Part shown: positions 1-9,629 of the stretch, one piece after another
Layout: the number at the start of each line of letters is the position of its first letter
How positions within the stretch are numbered: position 1 is the stretch's first letter
NCBI RefSeq assembly: GCF_003397705.1
Contig: NZ_QJVB01000003.1
Span: forward strand, 248,001-312,000
Reading direction: 5' to 3'
Source: Gardnerella swidsinskii
GTDB taxonomy: Bacteria; Actinomycetota; Actinomycetes; Actinomycetales; Bifidobacteriaceae
DNA: 64,000 nt
Notes under the pieces: generated by a model
Told to the model about the DNA's origin: nothing
The model's input: only the letters and a program-made list of their open reading frames with translations
Database searches by the model: none
Position numbers and translations under genes: made by a program

Positions 1-30
1 GTAGGATAACAGAGTTATTAGTTTTGCATG

Positions 31-81
31 AGCCGTTGTTACTATGCTGTGTTTTACACAAACTAGTATCAACGGCTTTTT
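31..81 (+). terminator. Hairpin ending the gene left of the window
   Basis: Arms at 31-43 and 65-77 pair as a 13-bp stem with one mismatch, and a T run (77-81) follows. The loop holds a smaller inverted repeat (TGTGTTTTACACA). It reads as an intrinsic terminator for a rightward gene that ends before position 1. It could also be part of the leader of the GntR gene that starts 30 bases later. Confidence 0.55.
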
Positions 82-112
82 CATATTAGCGTTTAGCTAG
101 GGGAGAGTGATA

Positions 113-844
113 ATGGTCGAAGGTGTGCCTAAATACATTGCTGTGCGAGATAATCTACGCGCTCGCATTGATTCTATGGAAGCGAACGAACAATTACCTC
201 CTGAAATTGAATTGTGCAAACAATACAATGTGAGCCGTATTACTTTGAGGCATGCAGTCGATAACCTTATTACTGAAGGATTACTTGTTCGTGAGCAGGG
301 TAGAGGAACATTTCGAGCTTCTTCAATTATTCCTAGTTATAGTCAAGAAGTAATTTCTGATCGTGCGCAAGGATTTTACGAGCAGACTTATTCTAATGAT
401 GCAAAAATTAGAATAAAAGTTATTGAAAACGATGTTATTCATGATGAAGATGCTGCTGCTCGTTTAGGCCTTGATCCAGTAGATGAATTGATATGTTTGA
501 AACGCTTGCGTTATGTTGACGATGTTTTATCGCGTTATAGTGTGCTCTATTTGCCTGCTTCTCGTTTTCCTAAAATTTTGACGCATGATTTTTCAGATGA
601 GTCGTTATCTGATTTTTTGCTTAAAGCGTACGCTGTTCAACTTGTAGAAAATGAAGTGTCTGTGCATATAGAAAATCTATGTGACAGGCTTGCAGCAGTA
701 CTTAACCTTGAAGTTGGAACTCCTGCAATTACAGCTTATTCTACTGTAAAAGATAAGTTTGGTACGATTATTGCTTTTGGTGCATCTGTTTATGCGCCAA
801 ATTCTGGTGAGATTCGTTTCCACCTGCATTCAAATGCTGCTTAA
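113..844 (+). CDS. GntR-family transcriptional regulator (HutC/UTRA type)
   Basis: DNA-binding repressor or activator of 243 residues. An N-terminal winged-helix GntR domain spans residues about 5-67; the pattern ...PPEIELCKQYNVSRITLRHA... with the wing GRGTF is typical. It is followed by a UTRA ligand-binding domain (about 90-235). ATG 113 is preferred over the in-frame GTG at 107, because AGGGGAG (99-105) sits 7 bases before 113 and would touch the GTG. The effector and targets cannot be read from the sequence. HutC-type members usually sense sugars, amino sugars or amino acids. No catabolic gene lies to its right, so its regulon may be to the left of the window. Confidence 0.85.
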   Translation: MVEGVPKYIAVRDNLRARIDSMEANEQLPPEIELCKQYNVSRITLRHAVDNLITEGLLVREQGRGTFRASSIIPSYSQEVISDRAQGFYEQTYSNDAKIRIKVIENDVIHDEDAAARLGLDPVDELICLKRLRYVDDVLSRYSVLYLPASRFPKILTHDFSDESLSDFLLKAYAVQLVENEVSVHIENLCDRLAAVLNLEVGTPAITAYSTVKDKFGTIIAFGASVYAPNSGEIRFHLHSNAA

Positions 845-854
845 TTAAACTTTA

Positions 855-889
855 GGGCTAACTAAGAATGTCTTAGCTAGCCCATTTTT
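855..889 (+). terminator. Intrinsic terminator after the GntR gene
   Basis: Arms 855-867 and 871-883 form a 13-bp stem with one mismatch and a 3-base loop, followed by a T-rich tail at 885-889. It lies 11 bases after the stop codon. Confidence 0.8.
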
Positions 890-904
890 GTGTTAAAAAA
901 CAAT

Positions 905-936
905 AAAACCTTGCTGGTTTTCCAGCAAGGTTTTTT
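905..936 (-). terminator. Terminator after tRNA-Leu(GAG), possibly bidirectional
   Basis: A perfect 11-bp stem (907-917 with 922-932) and a TTTT loop are flanked by A residues on the left and T residues on the right. It can therefore stop the leftward tRNA transcript and also act as a second stop for the GntR gene. Confidence 0.8.
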
Positions 937-938
937 CG

Positions 939-1026
939 TGTCCGGAGCGGGAGTTGAACCCGCACGCCTGTAACAAATAGGCACTAGCACCTCAAGCTAG
1001 CGCGTCTACCATTCCGCCACCCGGAC
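939..1026 (-). tRNA. tRNA-Leu (anticodon GAG)
   Basis: 88-nt class II tRNA on the minus strand. The acceptor stem GTCCGGG (1026-1020) pairs with TCCGGAC, with discriminator A at 939. The anticodon stem CTAGC/GCTAG encloses the loop TTGAGGT, giving anticodon GAG, which reads CUC and CUU. A long variable arm and the T-loop GTTCAAC are visible. CCA is not encoded. Confidence 0.95.
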
Positions 1027-1140
1027 AGGTGTTTTAGACAACAGATAAGACTATAACATCTTTTTTTCTTCTTCGCTTCGGCGTGTTGAAAAAATTACGA
1101 ATTTTCAAAATATTTATATATGAAAATAGTAATAATAGTT

Positions 1141-3087
1141 TTAAATTATGCTATTTTCAGTATAAAAATCTCCTTTACTATCTTGTTTAAAATCAATAAT
1201 ATTCACTGACTTTTTTGCCAAGTTTCCATCAAAGTCAATGAACGAGTGTTGTGGCAATGAAGAAATATCATGTTTTGGATAGTCTCTTCTAAAGAAAGCA
1301 CCTCTAGATTCATGTCTAGCAAGTGAAGATTGCAATGCTGCTTTTGCAAGTAGTGACATGTTCTTTATTTCCCATATTGCAGTAATTTCTTGGTTAAAAA
1401 CTAAATTATTGCTATGGATGTGTAATGATTGAATTTTAGGATCTATAAATTCTTGTATGTCATTGAGTGCTTTTTTAATTGATTGTTCGTCACATGATAT
1501 TGCAACAGCGTTTTCCATGATTTTTCCTAAATCTGCAAATAATTTATAAGGATTATCTTCTTCTATTTGTGAAGACTCGTCGTTATAGCTGTTGTTTGTA
1601 AAATCTGTAGCTTGCTTCGCACTTGTTTCCATAAGCTGATTAAGTTCATTATTTCTTTGTTTATATAAGACTTGTAGTGCAGTATTATTTGAGAAAGTTT
1701 TATTGGTTTCGTTGGTTTCGTTGGTTTTGTTACTGTTAGTTTCGTCATCCTTGTTTAAGTTTTTCAATTCTTTTGCTATTGTTGCTCCCGCGCGATTTCC
1801 AAAAAGGCATGCGTCAAGCAAGGAGTTTCCTCCTAATCGATTAGCTCCGTGCACTCCTACGCATGAGCATTCTCCGGCAGCGTATAAACCATAAACAATA
1901 GTTTGGTTGTTATTTTGCCATCTATATACTTTTCCATCCAAAGTTATCGGTATTCCGCCCATTGTGTAGTGAGCTGTAGGACGAATTGGGACTAAATCGC
2001 AAGTTGGGTCAAGATGAGCATATTTTTCAATAGTTTCTGTGACTTGTGGCAAGTATTCTAACATATTTTCTCGGCTGATATGTGTCATATCTAGCCAAAC
2101 GCAATCGTTATGTGAATTGCTTTGTTGCGTAGTTGTTGAATCGTTTACACCTCTGCCTTCGCGAATTTCTTGGGCAATTGCACGAGAAACAACATCTCTT
2201 GGAGCTAAATCTGCATGTGCTTCATCGTATTTTTTCATAAAAGCTTCGCCATTTGAGTTCCTAAGCACGCCGCCTTCAGCTCTTGCTGCTTCTGAAAGCA
2301 GAATACCAGTATGAGCTAGTCCAGTAGGGTGGAATTGAATGAACTCGCAGTCTTCAAGTTGTAATCCTGCTTTTAAAGCTAAAGCCATGCCATCGCCTGT
2401 TAAATCCCACGAATTAGATGTTGTTGCAAATAATCTTCCCGATCCGCCTGTAGCTAAAAGTAGGAATCTAGACTTTATTGCTCGCAAGTCTCCTGCAGAT
2501 AAATCAAATGCAACAATTCCTTCAACGCTCATAGTTTGATCGTTTATAGCAACATCTGTTACGTAACAATCTTCAGCAAATACAATATTCTCGGAAACAC
2601 ATTGTTGCCATAAGCTATGTAAAATTTGGTGACCAATACGATCTGCAGCAAAAGCTGCACGTTCAATTGGATTCTTTCCAAAATCAGCAGTATGTCCACC
2701 AAAACGGCGTTGGTTAATATATCCATTTTGTGTTCGAGAAAATGCTACGCCATCATGTTCAAGCTGAATAACTGTTTTTGGTGCTTCTTTTGCAAGTAGC
2801 TTTGCTGCATCTTGATCGCTTAGCCAATCTCCGCCATGAACTGTGTCATAATAATGCCATTGCCATTTGTCGTGCTCTACATTCCCAAGGCTTGCTGCTA
2901 TACCTCCTTCAGCAGAACCCGTGTGTGAACGCAATGCTGGCACTTTAGAAATCACTAAAATTGATGGTGTTTTTCCTTCTTTTTTCATGCATGCGTATTC
3001 TTCGGATTTAATTAATCCTAGTGCTGCAGATAATCCTGCAGCTCCAGCGCCAACAATAATAACATCGTAGTATTCGCTTGATTGCAT
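1141..3087 (-). CDS. Fumarate reductase / succinate dehydrogenase-type flavoprotein
   Basis: 648-residue FAD oxidoreductase. It has an N-terminal dinucleotide fold (GAGAAG, 13-18), a histidine at residue 55 in [18 protein letters not shown], the substrate loop around [15 protein letters not shown] (His373) and a C-terminal flavoprotein domain with [15 protein letters not shown]. In E. coli FrdA the matching histidine binds FAD covalently. L-aspartate oxidase (NadB) lacks it, so fumarate reductase/succinate dehydrogenase is favoured over NadB. A Thr/Asn/Glu-rich insert (about 450-470) is coded by a 9-bp tandem repeat. No iron-sulfur or membrane-anchor subunit lies next to it. It follows dprA by 40 bases on the same strand, so they are probably cotranscribed. 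Confidence 0.8.
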   Translation of the reverse strand: MQSSEYYDVIIVGAGAAGLSAALGLIKSEEYACMKKEGKTPSILVISKVPALRSHTGSAEGGIAASLGNVEHDKWQWHYYDTVHGGDWLSDQDAAKLLAKEAPKTVIQLEHDGVAFSRTQNGYINQRRFGGHTADFGKNPIERAAFAADRIGHQILHSLWQQCVSENIVFAEDCYVTDVAINDQTMSVEGIVAFDLSAGDLRAIKSRFLLLATGGSGRLFATTSNSWDLTGDGMALALKAGLQLEDCEFIQFHPTGLAHTGILLSEAARAEGGVLRNSNGEAFMKKYDEAHADLAPRDVVSRAIAQEIREGRGVNDSTTTQQSNSHNDCVWLDMTHISRENMLEYLPQVTETIEKYAHLDPTCDLVPIRPTAHYTMGGIPITLDGKVYRWQNNNQTIVYGLYAAGECSCVGVHGANRLGGNSLLDACLFGNRAGATIAKELKNLNKDDETNSNKTNETNETNKTFSNNTALQVLYKQRNNELNQLMETSAKQATDFTNNSYNDESSQIEEDNPYKLFADLGKIMENAVAISCDEQSIKKALNDIQEFIDPKIQSLHIHSNNLVFNQEITAIWEIKNMSLLAKAALQSSLARHESRGAFFRRDYPKHDISSLPQHSFIDFDGNLAKKSVNIIDFKQDSKGDFYTENSII

Positions 3088-3127
3088 ACTTTTATTTTCT
3101 CACATATCTTGTATTGAGCGCGTTATT

Positions 3128-4672
3128 TTACGCTACTTTTTGCTGTGATAATGTTAAATTTTCTTTATTTTGTACAATAATTCCTTCCAATTCTAGCAAT
3201 GCAATTTTTCCAGAAATTTCAGCAATAGATGGTATGTAATCTAATTGTTTTTCTTTGTAAGAAGTTTTTATTATTTCGTATATTCTGTCAACATTTGCAA
3301 GTTCGTGTTTGCGTTTGCACGTTGTAATTGCGTCGATAATTAGTTTTTGTGTATTGTCATAATTTTTATAGTCTATACTTAATTTTTCTGGTTTAGGTTG
3401 AGAATAAGCAAAGTAGTGATGAGATTGAGGAAACAGAATATCTATATCTTGAGTTGAACACAATATTATAGCTTGTGAATCGTGTATTAGCTTGTTGCAT
3501 CCCGCATTATTAGGCTGATTGATATCTCCTGGTATAGCGTATAGTTCGCGATTTAAATCCGTTGCCCATGTTGCAGTATTTAGCGCTCCGGATTGTAATC
3601 TTGCTTGAGCAACTATAATTTTTGATGCTAGAGCTGCAATAATTCTATTTCGCAATAAAAATCTGTGGCCTACTGGTGTTGTATCTGGGCATAGTTCGCT
3701 AATACACACTCCGCCTTTTGCAATAATTTGTTCAAAAAGCTGATAATTGCATCTGGGGCCCATATGATTTAATCCTCCTGCAAATACAGCAATGGTTTTT
3801 CCTGTAGGCTTATTTTCATCTATATCTTGTGCATCTAATGCGCCCCAATGTGCTGCTGCATCAATTCCGTACGCTCCACCAGAAATAACAGTATGACCTT
3901 TCGAAGCGCAATCATAAGCAAATTGATATGCGAGTTCTCTTCCGTAGTCTGTGCAAGAGCGTGAACCAACAATAGCAAGTGGATTATGACATTGTGTTAA
4001 TGTTTGTGGATTCCCTACGCCCCACAAGCATAAAGGTGGTGAGAAATGACTCTGAAAAGCCAAATCTTGTAATTGTTTCGGCCAATATTTGCTGTGTGGT
4101 GCAATAATCCATTGCTTTCCGCCACAAGTGAACCATTGACATAGTGATTCACTATTCCATGTTGGCAAATGCAATAATCGAACGCACCATGTTGAAATAG
4201 AATTGTGTAGCACTTCTAAAGATTTAGGCGCATTATTGTTGTGATAACCCCACGCTGTTAAGCCCTTCTTGAAATAATTTTCTAAGAGAGCAAGCTCTTT
4301 ATGTTTTTTTATGAAACTTAACATTGTAGATACTAATTCTTGATTTTTGTTACGTTTTCTTGAGGTAAAAGTTTTAGAATTGGCATCGTTTTCTTGATCT
4401 GCTACTTCACTAATAATTGGAAGTTGCATTTGTTGAGCTGAGCATGCTGATTGTTGTTTCGTATAATTTTTCACAATTGTTTTTAATAGAGAAACAATTT
4501 CTTTAGCGCTTTTAGATCCCAATAGTAGTGTGTACATAATTGCATCCGCTCCTTCAAGGCAGAATGTAAGTATTGCACGAGATATTGTTTCTTCGTCTGG
4601 TGAAGAAAAATCGCTAGATGTACTAATGGTTTCTTTAGTGTTATCCGTGTTGTTTATGCTCTTAGTATTCAT
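3128..4672 (-). CDS. dprA: DNA processing protein DprA (Smf)
   Basis: 514 residues. In natural transformation this family loads RecA onto incoming single-stranded DNA. The Rossmann-like DprA core lies in the second half: LAIVGSRSCTDYG, VISGGAYGIDAAAH, AGGLNHMGPRCN, LLRNRIIAALAS and ELYAIPGDIN. The N-terminal part (about 1-200) is long, Ser/Thr/Asn-rich at its start, and poorly conserved; many DprA proteins are nearer 370 residues. A C-terminal winged-helix-like tail follows. The start ATG overlaps the comM stop as ATGA (4669-4672), indicating translational coupling. Confidence 0.92.
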   Translation of the reverse strand: MNTKSINNTDNTKETISTSSDFSSPDEETISRAILTFCLEGADAIMYTLLLGSKSAKEIVSLLKTIVKNYTKQQSACSAQQMQLPIISEVADQENDANSKTFTSRKRNKNQELVSTMLSFIKKHKELALLENYFKKGLTAWGYHNNNAPKSLEVLHNSISTWCVRLLHLPTWNSESLCQWFTCGGKQWIIAPHSKYWPKQLQDLAFQSHFSPPLCLWGVGNPQTLTQCHNPLAIVGSRSCTDYGRELAYQFAYDCASKGHTVISGGAYGIDAAAHWGALDAQDIDENKPTGKTIAVFAGGLNHMGPRCNYQLFEQIIAKGGVCISELCPDTTPVGHRFLLRNRIIAALASKIIVAQARLQSGALNTATWATDLNRELYAIPGDINQPNNAGCNKLIHDSQAIILCSTQDIDILFPQSHHYFAYSQPKPEKLSIDYKNYDNTQKLIIDAITTCKRKHELANVDRIYEIIKTSYKEKQLDYIPSIAEISGKIALLELEGIIVQNKENLTLSQQKVA

Positions 4673-6312
4673 ATTCGTGTCCTTAAACTGATAGCTTGTG
4701 CAATGTCTGTCATGTCTGGTGAAGTGTGTCCAGAAAGATCAGCAAGCGTCCACGCGAGTCGCAATGCTCTATCTGCTCCGCGCAAACTCAGTTGATGCTT
4801 TTCTAATGCACGGTTGATAAGTCCTACAGCTTGCTGTGAAGTGTATTTTCTAAGCCATGTTCCAGATGCTTGTGCGTTGCAATCCCAGCCTTGTTTTATA
4901 AAACGGTCGCGAGCAATTTTACGAGCTTCTATTACGTTATCTCGCATTGTTTTGCTATTCAGATACGTGTTTTTAACTGAGTTTTGTGCATTGTCGTGAT
5001 GATGGTTTGAAATAATAATTCGTTCTACTGGAGGCACATCCATTTGAATATCGATACGGTCAAGAATTGGACCTGAAAGGCGTGAAAAATATCGTGCTCT
5101 TTCGCGCTCTTTGCAAGTGCATCGTTCTCCATTTCCGTATGCGTATCCGCAAGGACAAGGATTTGCAGCAACAACAAGCTGGAATTTAGCTGGATAAAGA
5201 GTTGTCCCTTTTGAACGAGAAATAGCAATATGCCCTGATTCCAATGGTTCTCTTAGGGTTTGCAATACTCTAGGAGAAAACTCTGGAGCCTCATCCATAA
5301 ACAGCACTCCGCAATGTGCTCTAGTAATAATCCCAGGTTTTGCAACTCCTGTTCCTCCTCCAATAAGAGAAGCTGCTGAAGCAGTATGGTGAGGTGCTTC
5401 AAATGGTGGAATATTGCTAATTCCGTAGTAGGGAAGTGTGCCACAAAGTGAACGAATTGAAGCAACCTCAAGCTGTTCTTGTTCGTTAAGTGGACACATA
5501 ATGCTTGGTATTCGTGAAGCTAGCATGGTTTTTCCAGATCCTGGAGGTCCAATCATCATCACGTGATGTCCTCCAGCTGCAGCAACTTGTAGAGCCCATT
5601 TTGTATGTTCTTGCCCTATTACTTCAGACATATCTCCAATTTCATGTTTTGGTTCAATTTGTAGTGGGGAAGTGCTTTCTTCGTGAATTGACGGATTATA
5701 ATCTTCTTCTCCATTGTTATAATTTCCATTTCGTTCAAGAACTTGCATATGTTTATACGCAGGGTCTTCTTCAATAAGCTTTAATGATTCCTCGCTCAAA
5801 CTGCCATGCAATTGCGTCACTAAATCTAAAATATGGTGTATTCCAATAGATTCAATTCCATCTACAAGTTGTGCTTCGGCAAGATTTTCTTGTGGAATAA
5901 TCATTCGTTTAAAATGCATCTTTTTTGCGTAAAGTGCAATAGGAAGAATGCCTTGAATAGGTAATACTGTCCCGTCAAGATTTAGTTCTCCTAAAATAAT
6001 TGTATTTTCTAATTCTGTAAGTGGAATATACTTTTCTGCGCTTAGTATGCTTGCTGCGATAGCTAAATCGTATGATGCTCCGCTTTTTGGCATTGAAGCA
6101 GGTGATAAGTTTACTGTTACCCTTCCTTCAGGCCATTTGCAATGCAACGCAAAATGAGCTGATTTAACGCGCTCTCTTGCTTCGCTTAATGAAGTGTCAG
6201 GTAAGCCGATAATAGAAAAGTTTGGCATATTTCCAGATATAAAAGCTTGCAGCTGAATAGTAAAAGCTTTAAGACCAATAAGCCCTATTGACGTTGCGTT
6301 TCCAATATGCAT
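4669..6312 (-). CDS. comM: ComM/YifB-family AAA+ ATPase (Mg-chelatase-like)
   Basis: 547 residues. ComM-type proteins are hexameric helicases that promote branch migration of DNA taken up in transformation. The N-terminal domain (about 1-170, with NLSPASMPKSGASYDLAIA) resembles the Lon-protease-like fold. A Mg-chelatase AAA+ core follows: Walker A GPPGSGKT (255-262), Walker B LFMDEAPEF, and the cysteine-containing ANPCPCGYAYG and CTCKERE. A C-terminal Mg-chelatase domain closes the protein. Coupled to yraN upstream (TAATG, 1-base overlap) and dprA downstream. Confidence 0.92.
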   Translation of the reverse strand: MHIGNATSIGLIGLKAFTIQLQAFISGNMPNFSIIGLPDTSLSEARERVKSAHFALHCKWPEGRVTVNLSPASMPKSGASYDLAIAASILSAEKYIPLTELENTIILGELNLDGTVLPIQGILPIALYAKKMHFKRMIIPQENLAEAQLVDGIESIGIHHILDLVTQLHGSLSEESLKLIEEDPAYKHMQVLERNGNYNNGEEDYNPSIHEESTSPLQIEPKHEIGDMSEVIGQEHTKWALQVAAAGGHHVMMIGPPGSGKTMLASRIPSIMCPLNEQEQLEVASIRSLCGTLPYYGISNIPPFEAPHHTASAASLIGGGTGVAKPGIITRAHCGVLFMDEAPEFSPRVLQTLREPLESGHIAISRSKGTTLYPAKFQLVVAANPCPCGYAYGNGERCTCKERERARYFSRLSGPILDRIDIQMDVPPVERIIISNHHHDNAQNSVKNTYLNSKTMRDNVIEARKIARDRFIKQGWDCNAQASGTWLRKYTSQQAVGLINRALEKHQLSLRGADRALRLAWTLADLSGHTSPDMTDIAQAISLRTRI

Positions 6313-6998
6313 TAGAATGCTCCTTGAACATGCTTGAATTGGATTGATGAATTATCTTCAATTTCTTCCAAAGATTGCAATTTATATGCAGAATCTGGAT
6401 AAGTGTATTTGTTAATAATAAGAATTGATACAGCGTCAAATCGAATACGGTAATGAGGTATGTCGCTTCCGAATTCTTCCAGCCATTTCATACCAGTTGT
6501 ACGTAATTTGCTACGTTTTTCTTGAGTAATTGCTTCAAGTGGAGTGCCACAACGTACGCTTCTTCGAGTTTTTACTTCCACGAATACCAATTTTTGTTCT
6601 GGAGTAATCATCACCAAATCTAGCTCTCCATTACGGCAATGCCAGTTTTGGTCAATAACGTGCCACCCTTTTTGTATGAGTCGCAAAGCGGCGTATGTTT
6701 CTCCCAGTTTTCCCAACTCTTTACTTTCAAGAGAATCATCTTGAAGCTCGTTGGACACTTGTTCAAGTTTTTCTTGCAAAAATACTTGAGCAGTCTCAGC
6801 GTCGTCAATCTCGTCAAGCGAGATAATTTCATCGTCAATAATGTGTTTTTGTGTAATCATGCTGCTATTTTCTGTGCTTATTGAGCAGTAATCCAGATTT
6901 TTTAAGCATTGTGGATAAAAGCTGCATACGGCGTGTTGTATTAGAAATTCAGTATATTTTCTGTATTTTTCTAAAACAGATTTCGCTATTTTTTGCAA
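6312..6998 (-). CDS. YraN/UPF0102 nuclease-fold protein
   Basis: 228 residues if translated from TTG 6998. The UPF0102 domain is the C-terminal part: LGKLGETYAALRLIQKGW, the Glu-Leu-Asp of NGELDLV, and FVEVKTRRS, which together form a PD-(D/E)xK-like active site. The family is usually about 120 residues, so about 90 extra N-terminal residues are present. No convincing Shine-Dalgarno precedes TTG 6998. ATG 6860 is an alternative start that keeps the domain intact. Biochemical role unknown; the yraN-comM-dprA order is widespread in bacteria. Confidence 0.8.
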   Translation of the reverse strand: MQKIAKSVLEKYRKYTEFLIQHAVCSFYPQCLKNLDYCSISTENSSMITQKHIIDDEIISLDEIDDAETAQVFLQEKLEQVSNELQDDSLESKELGKLGETYAALRLIQKGWHVIDQNWHCRNGELDLVMITPEQKLVFVEVKTRRSVRCGTPLEAITQEKRSKLRTTGMKWLEEFGSDIPHYRIRFDAVSILIINKYTYPDSAYKLQSLEEIEDNSSIQFKHVQGAF

Positions 6999-7180
6999 AC
7001 TGTTAATTCGTTATAGCTAATTTTGATAACCGCAGGTATGTACGAATGAACCATAGTGGCATATTGTCGTTATCACTTAAATAAATATGTAAACAGAAAA
7101 CGGAAAAGTAAGTGGATGCGCAAAGTAAGCTGAAGCAAACTAATCTACTGTTTAAAAAGTCGCAAAACTGGAGGGGTATT

Positions 7181-8503
7181 ATGAGCGATATTGAAGAAAC
7201 GCAAGGAAAGTATCATTTTGAAACCTTGCAATTGCATGTTGGCCAAGAGCAGGCGGATCCGGCAACTGATTCTCGTGCAGTTCCTATTTATCAAACAACA
7301 AGCTACGTGTTCCATGATTTTGATCATGCTGCAGCTCGTTTTGATTTGCGTGACGCTGGGAACATTTATGGTCGTTTAACGAATTCTACTCAAGATGTTT
7401 TTGAGCGCAGAATTGCTGCTCTCGAAGGTGGAACTGCTGCTTTGGCTGTTGCTTCTGGCGCGGCCGCTGTAGACTATGCTATTCGTAACATTACGCAGCA
7501 GGGCGATCATATCGTGTCTTCAAAGAATGTGTATGGCGGCACTTATAACCTGCTTCGTCACACTCTTCCTAGAGATGGTGTAACAACCACTTTTGTTGAT
7601 CCTAAGAATCCTCAAAACTTCGAGGATGCTATTCAACCAAATACAAAGCTTGTGTACTTTGAAACTTTTGGTAATCCTAATGCTGATTTGCCTGATTTTG
7701 AGGCTATTTCAGAGATTGCGCATCGACACAACATTCCTGTTTTTGTTGACAACACTTTTGCAACTCCATATCTTTTCCGTCCGCTTGAGCATGGTGCAGA
7801 TATTGTAGTTGAGTCTGCTACGAAATTTATTGGTGGTCATGGTACAACTCTTGGTGGCATTATTGTTGAAGGCGGCAATTTTGATTGGGCTAAAGTCCCT
7901 GGAAAATTCCCAACTCTTACAGAAGCTGACCCAAGTTACCACGGTTTGAACTTCTATGAAGCTTTAGGACCTGTGGCTTTTGTGACGCGTATTCGTGCGA
8001 TTATTTTGCGCGATACTGGTGCTTGCATTAGCCCATTTGCAGCATTCTTGCTTTTGCAAGGCACGGAAACCTTGAGCTTGCGTGTTGAGCGTCACGTTGA
8101 TAATGCGTTGAAGGTTGTTCAATATTTGCAAACTGTGCCAGAGGTTGAATCTGTAAGTCATCCTTCTATTGAAGGTCGTTCTGATCACGAGCTTTATAAG
8201 CGTTACTTCCCGAATGGTGGAGGCTCTATTTTTACGTTTGATATTAAAGGTGGAAGGGATGCAGCTCGCGTATTTATTGACAATTTACAGCTTTTCTCAT
8301 TGCTTGCAAATGTTGCTGACGTGAAGTCATTGGTTATTCATCCTGCATCTACTACGCACTCTCAGGAAACTCCTGAAGAATTGGAAGATCAAGGCATTCA
8401 TGAAGGCACTATTCGTTTGTCTATTGGAACTGAACATATTGACGATATTCTTGCTGATTTACAGCGCGGGTTTGATGCAGTTCGTAAAGCAGGACTTGCT
8501 TAA
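7181..8503 (+). CDS. metY: O-acetylhomoserine sulfhydrylase (Cys/Met metabolism PLP enzyme)
   Basis: 440 residues. MetY converts O-acetylhomoserine plus sulfide to homocysteine. The Cys/Met-metabolism PLP fold is clear: the N-terminal QTTSYVFHDFDHA, YGRLTNSTQ, and the PLP lysine K215 in ESATKFIGGHGTTLGG. The C-terminal HPASTTHSQ with RLSIGTEHIDDI is also typical. Length and the long insert after the PLP lysine fit MetY rather than cystathionine gamma-synthase or MetB (about 390). ATG 7181 is chosen for GGAGGGG at 7170-7176; an in-frame GTG at 7112 lacks this. The 180-base leader contains no riboswitch I recognise. Confidence 0.9.
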   Translation: MSDIEETQGKYHFETLQLHVGQEQADPATDSRAVPIYQTTSYVFHDFDHAAARFDLRDAGNIYGRLTNSTQDVFERRIAALEGGTAALAVASGAAAVDYAIRNITQQGDHIVSSKNVYGGTYNLLRHTLPRDGVTTTFVDPKNPQNFEDAIQPNTKLVYFETFGNPNADLPDFEAISEIAHRHNIPVFVDNTFATPYLFRPLEHGADIVVESATKFIGGHGTTLGGIIVEGGNFDWAKVPGKFPTLTEADPSYHGLNFYEALGPVAFVTRIRAIILRDTGACISPFAAFLLLQGTETLSLRVERHVDNALKVVQYLQTVPEVESVSHPSIEGRSDHELYKRYFPNGGGSIFTFDIKGGRDAARVFIDNLQLFSLLANVADVKSLVIHPASTTHSQETPEELEDQGIHEGTIRLSIGTEHIDDILADLQRGFDAVRKAGLA

Positions 8504-8572
8504 ATAGAAAAGAGAAAGCAAAGCAAAAATTATTAATTAAAAATATTCCTGAAGATCCATTATCGTTTTATT

Positions 8573-8609
8573 CGGAGCGCATATTGTATTTGTATGTGCT
8601 CCGATTTTT
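8573..8609 (+). terminator. Intrinsic terminator after metY
   Basis: An 11-bp stem (8573-8583 with 8593-8603, one mismatch) is followed by a T run at 8605-8609. Confidence 0.85.
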
Positions 8610-8772
8610 ATACATTTTGTAAATTTGTGCATCATACTTTAGGATGAGATGCTGATTTTTTCTCAATAATTTCCGCCTTACGTACGATGGTAATCAGCTG
8701 TATTTTTCCGTAAATTTAAGTATTAGCAATAGATAACTATGCGATTACTACTTTTTAAGAAAAGGAGCAGTT

Positions 8773-9612
8773 ATGAACAGTCCGTACGAAACAAGCTCAT
8801 ATGAGCAAGAAAATGCTTTAGATTTTAGAGCAGATTTTAATCAAAATTTGATTGGTGAGACTGCGGTTGCAGCTTTGCATGTTGTTAAAGATTTTGGCAA
8901 GGGTGCAGGCATTGTTCACGCTTTGCGAGATGTAAGCGTAAGTTTTGAACGCGGCAAGTTTACGGCGATTATGGGTCCTTCTGGTTCCGGAAAGTCAACT
9001 TTAATGCACTCTTTGGCTGGTCTTGACAGCGTTAATTCTGGAAAAGTTTTGGTAGATGGCCTAGATATTACAGGCATGAGCGATAAGCAGCTTACGCTTA
9101 TGCGACGCGAAATGGTTGGATTTATTTTCCAAAGTTTTAATCTTCTTCCAATGTTTAGTGCTGAGCAAAATATTCTTATGCCTCTTACTTTGGCAGGCAA
9201 AAAGCCAGATAAGCAATGGTTTAATACTTTGGTTAATACTCTTGGCTTGCAAAATCGCTTAAAGCATAGGCCTGCTGAGCTTTCTGGAGGTCAGCGCCAA
9301 CGCGTTGCGATTGCTCGAGCTTTAATCTCTAAGCCTTCCGTAGTTTTTGCAGACGAGCCTACCGGAAATCTTGACTCTGCTTCCAGCTCAGAAGTTTTGC
9401 ATTTCTTGAAGAAGTCCGTAACTGAGCTTGGTCAAACTGTGATTATGGTTACTCACGACGCTGTTGCAGCCTCTTACGCGGATCGAGCAATCGTGTTTGC
9501 AGATGGCCAAATCGTTGAAGATGTGCAAAATCCTACTGCGGAAGGTATGAGCAAGATGCTTATGGAACGCAGCGAGGCTGGTATTAGTAATCAGTCTGCT
9601 CAATTGCAATAA
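8773..9612 (+). CDS. ABC transporter ATP-binding protein (LolD/MacB type)
   Basis: 279 residues. Walker A GPSGSGKST (68-76), a Q-loop glutamine in FIFQSFNLLP, signature LSGGQRQR (from 170) and Walker B VVFADEPTGNLD (D194/E195) define a competent ATPase. It belongs to the subfamily that partners FtsX-like permeases. A 35-residue N-terminal extension precedes the domain. The start has AAAGGAG 6 bases upstream. The permease gene begins 17 bases after the stop, so the two form one unit. Such pairs export antimicrobials or drive envelope processes by mechanotransmission; no substrate can be assigned here. Confidence 0.93.
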   Translation: MNSPYETSSYEQENALDFRADFNQNLIGETAVAALHVVKDFGKGAGIVHALRDVSVSFERGKFTAIMGPSGSGKSTLMHSLAGLDSVNSGKVLVDGLDITGMSDKQLTLMRREMVGFIFQSFNLLPMFSAEQNILMPLTLAGKKPDKQWFNTLVNTLGLQNRLKHRPAELSGGQRQRVAIARALISKPSVVFADEPTGNLDSASSSEVLHFLKKSVTELGQTVIMVTHDAVAASYADRAIVFADGQIVEDVQNPTAEGMSKMLMERSEAGISNQSAQLQ

Positions 9613-9629
9613 AAGGTGGTGAAGTTAGA

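Noticed and set aside
1141-3087. L-aspartate oxidase (NadB)
   Set aside because: The covalent-FAD histidine context ([10 protein letters not shown]) and the [12 protein letters not shown] region fit FrdA/SdhA; NadB lacks that histidine, and nadA/nadC are not adjacent.
7000-7180. SAM-type riboswitch before metY
   Set aside because: No conserved SAM aptamer core or terminator hairpin could be found in the leader.
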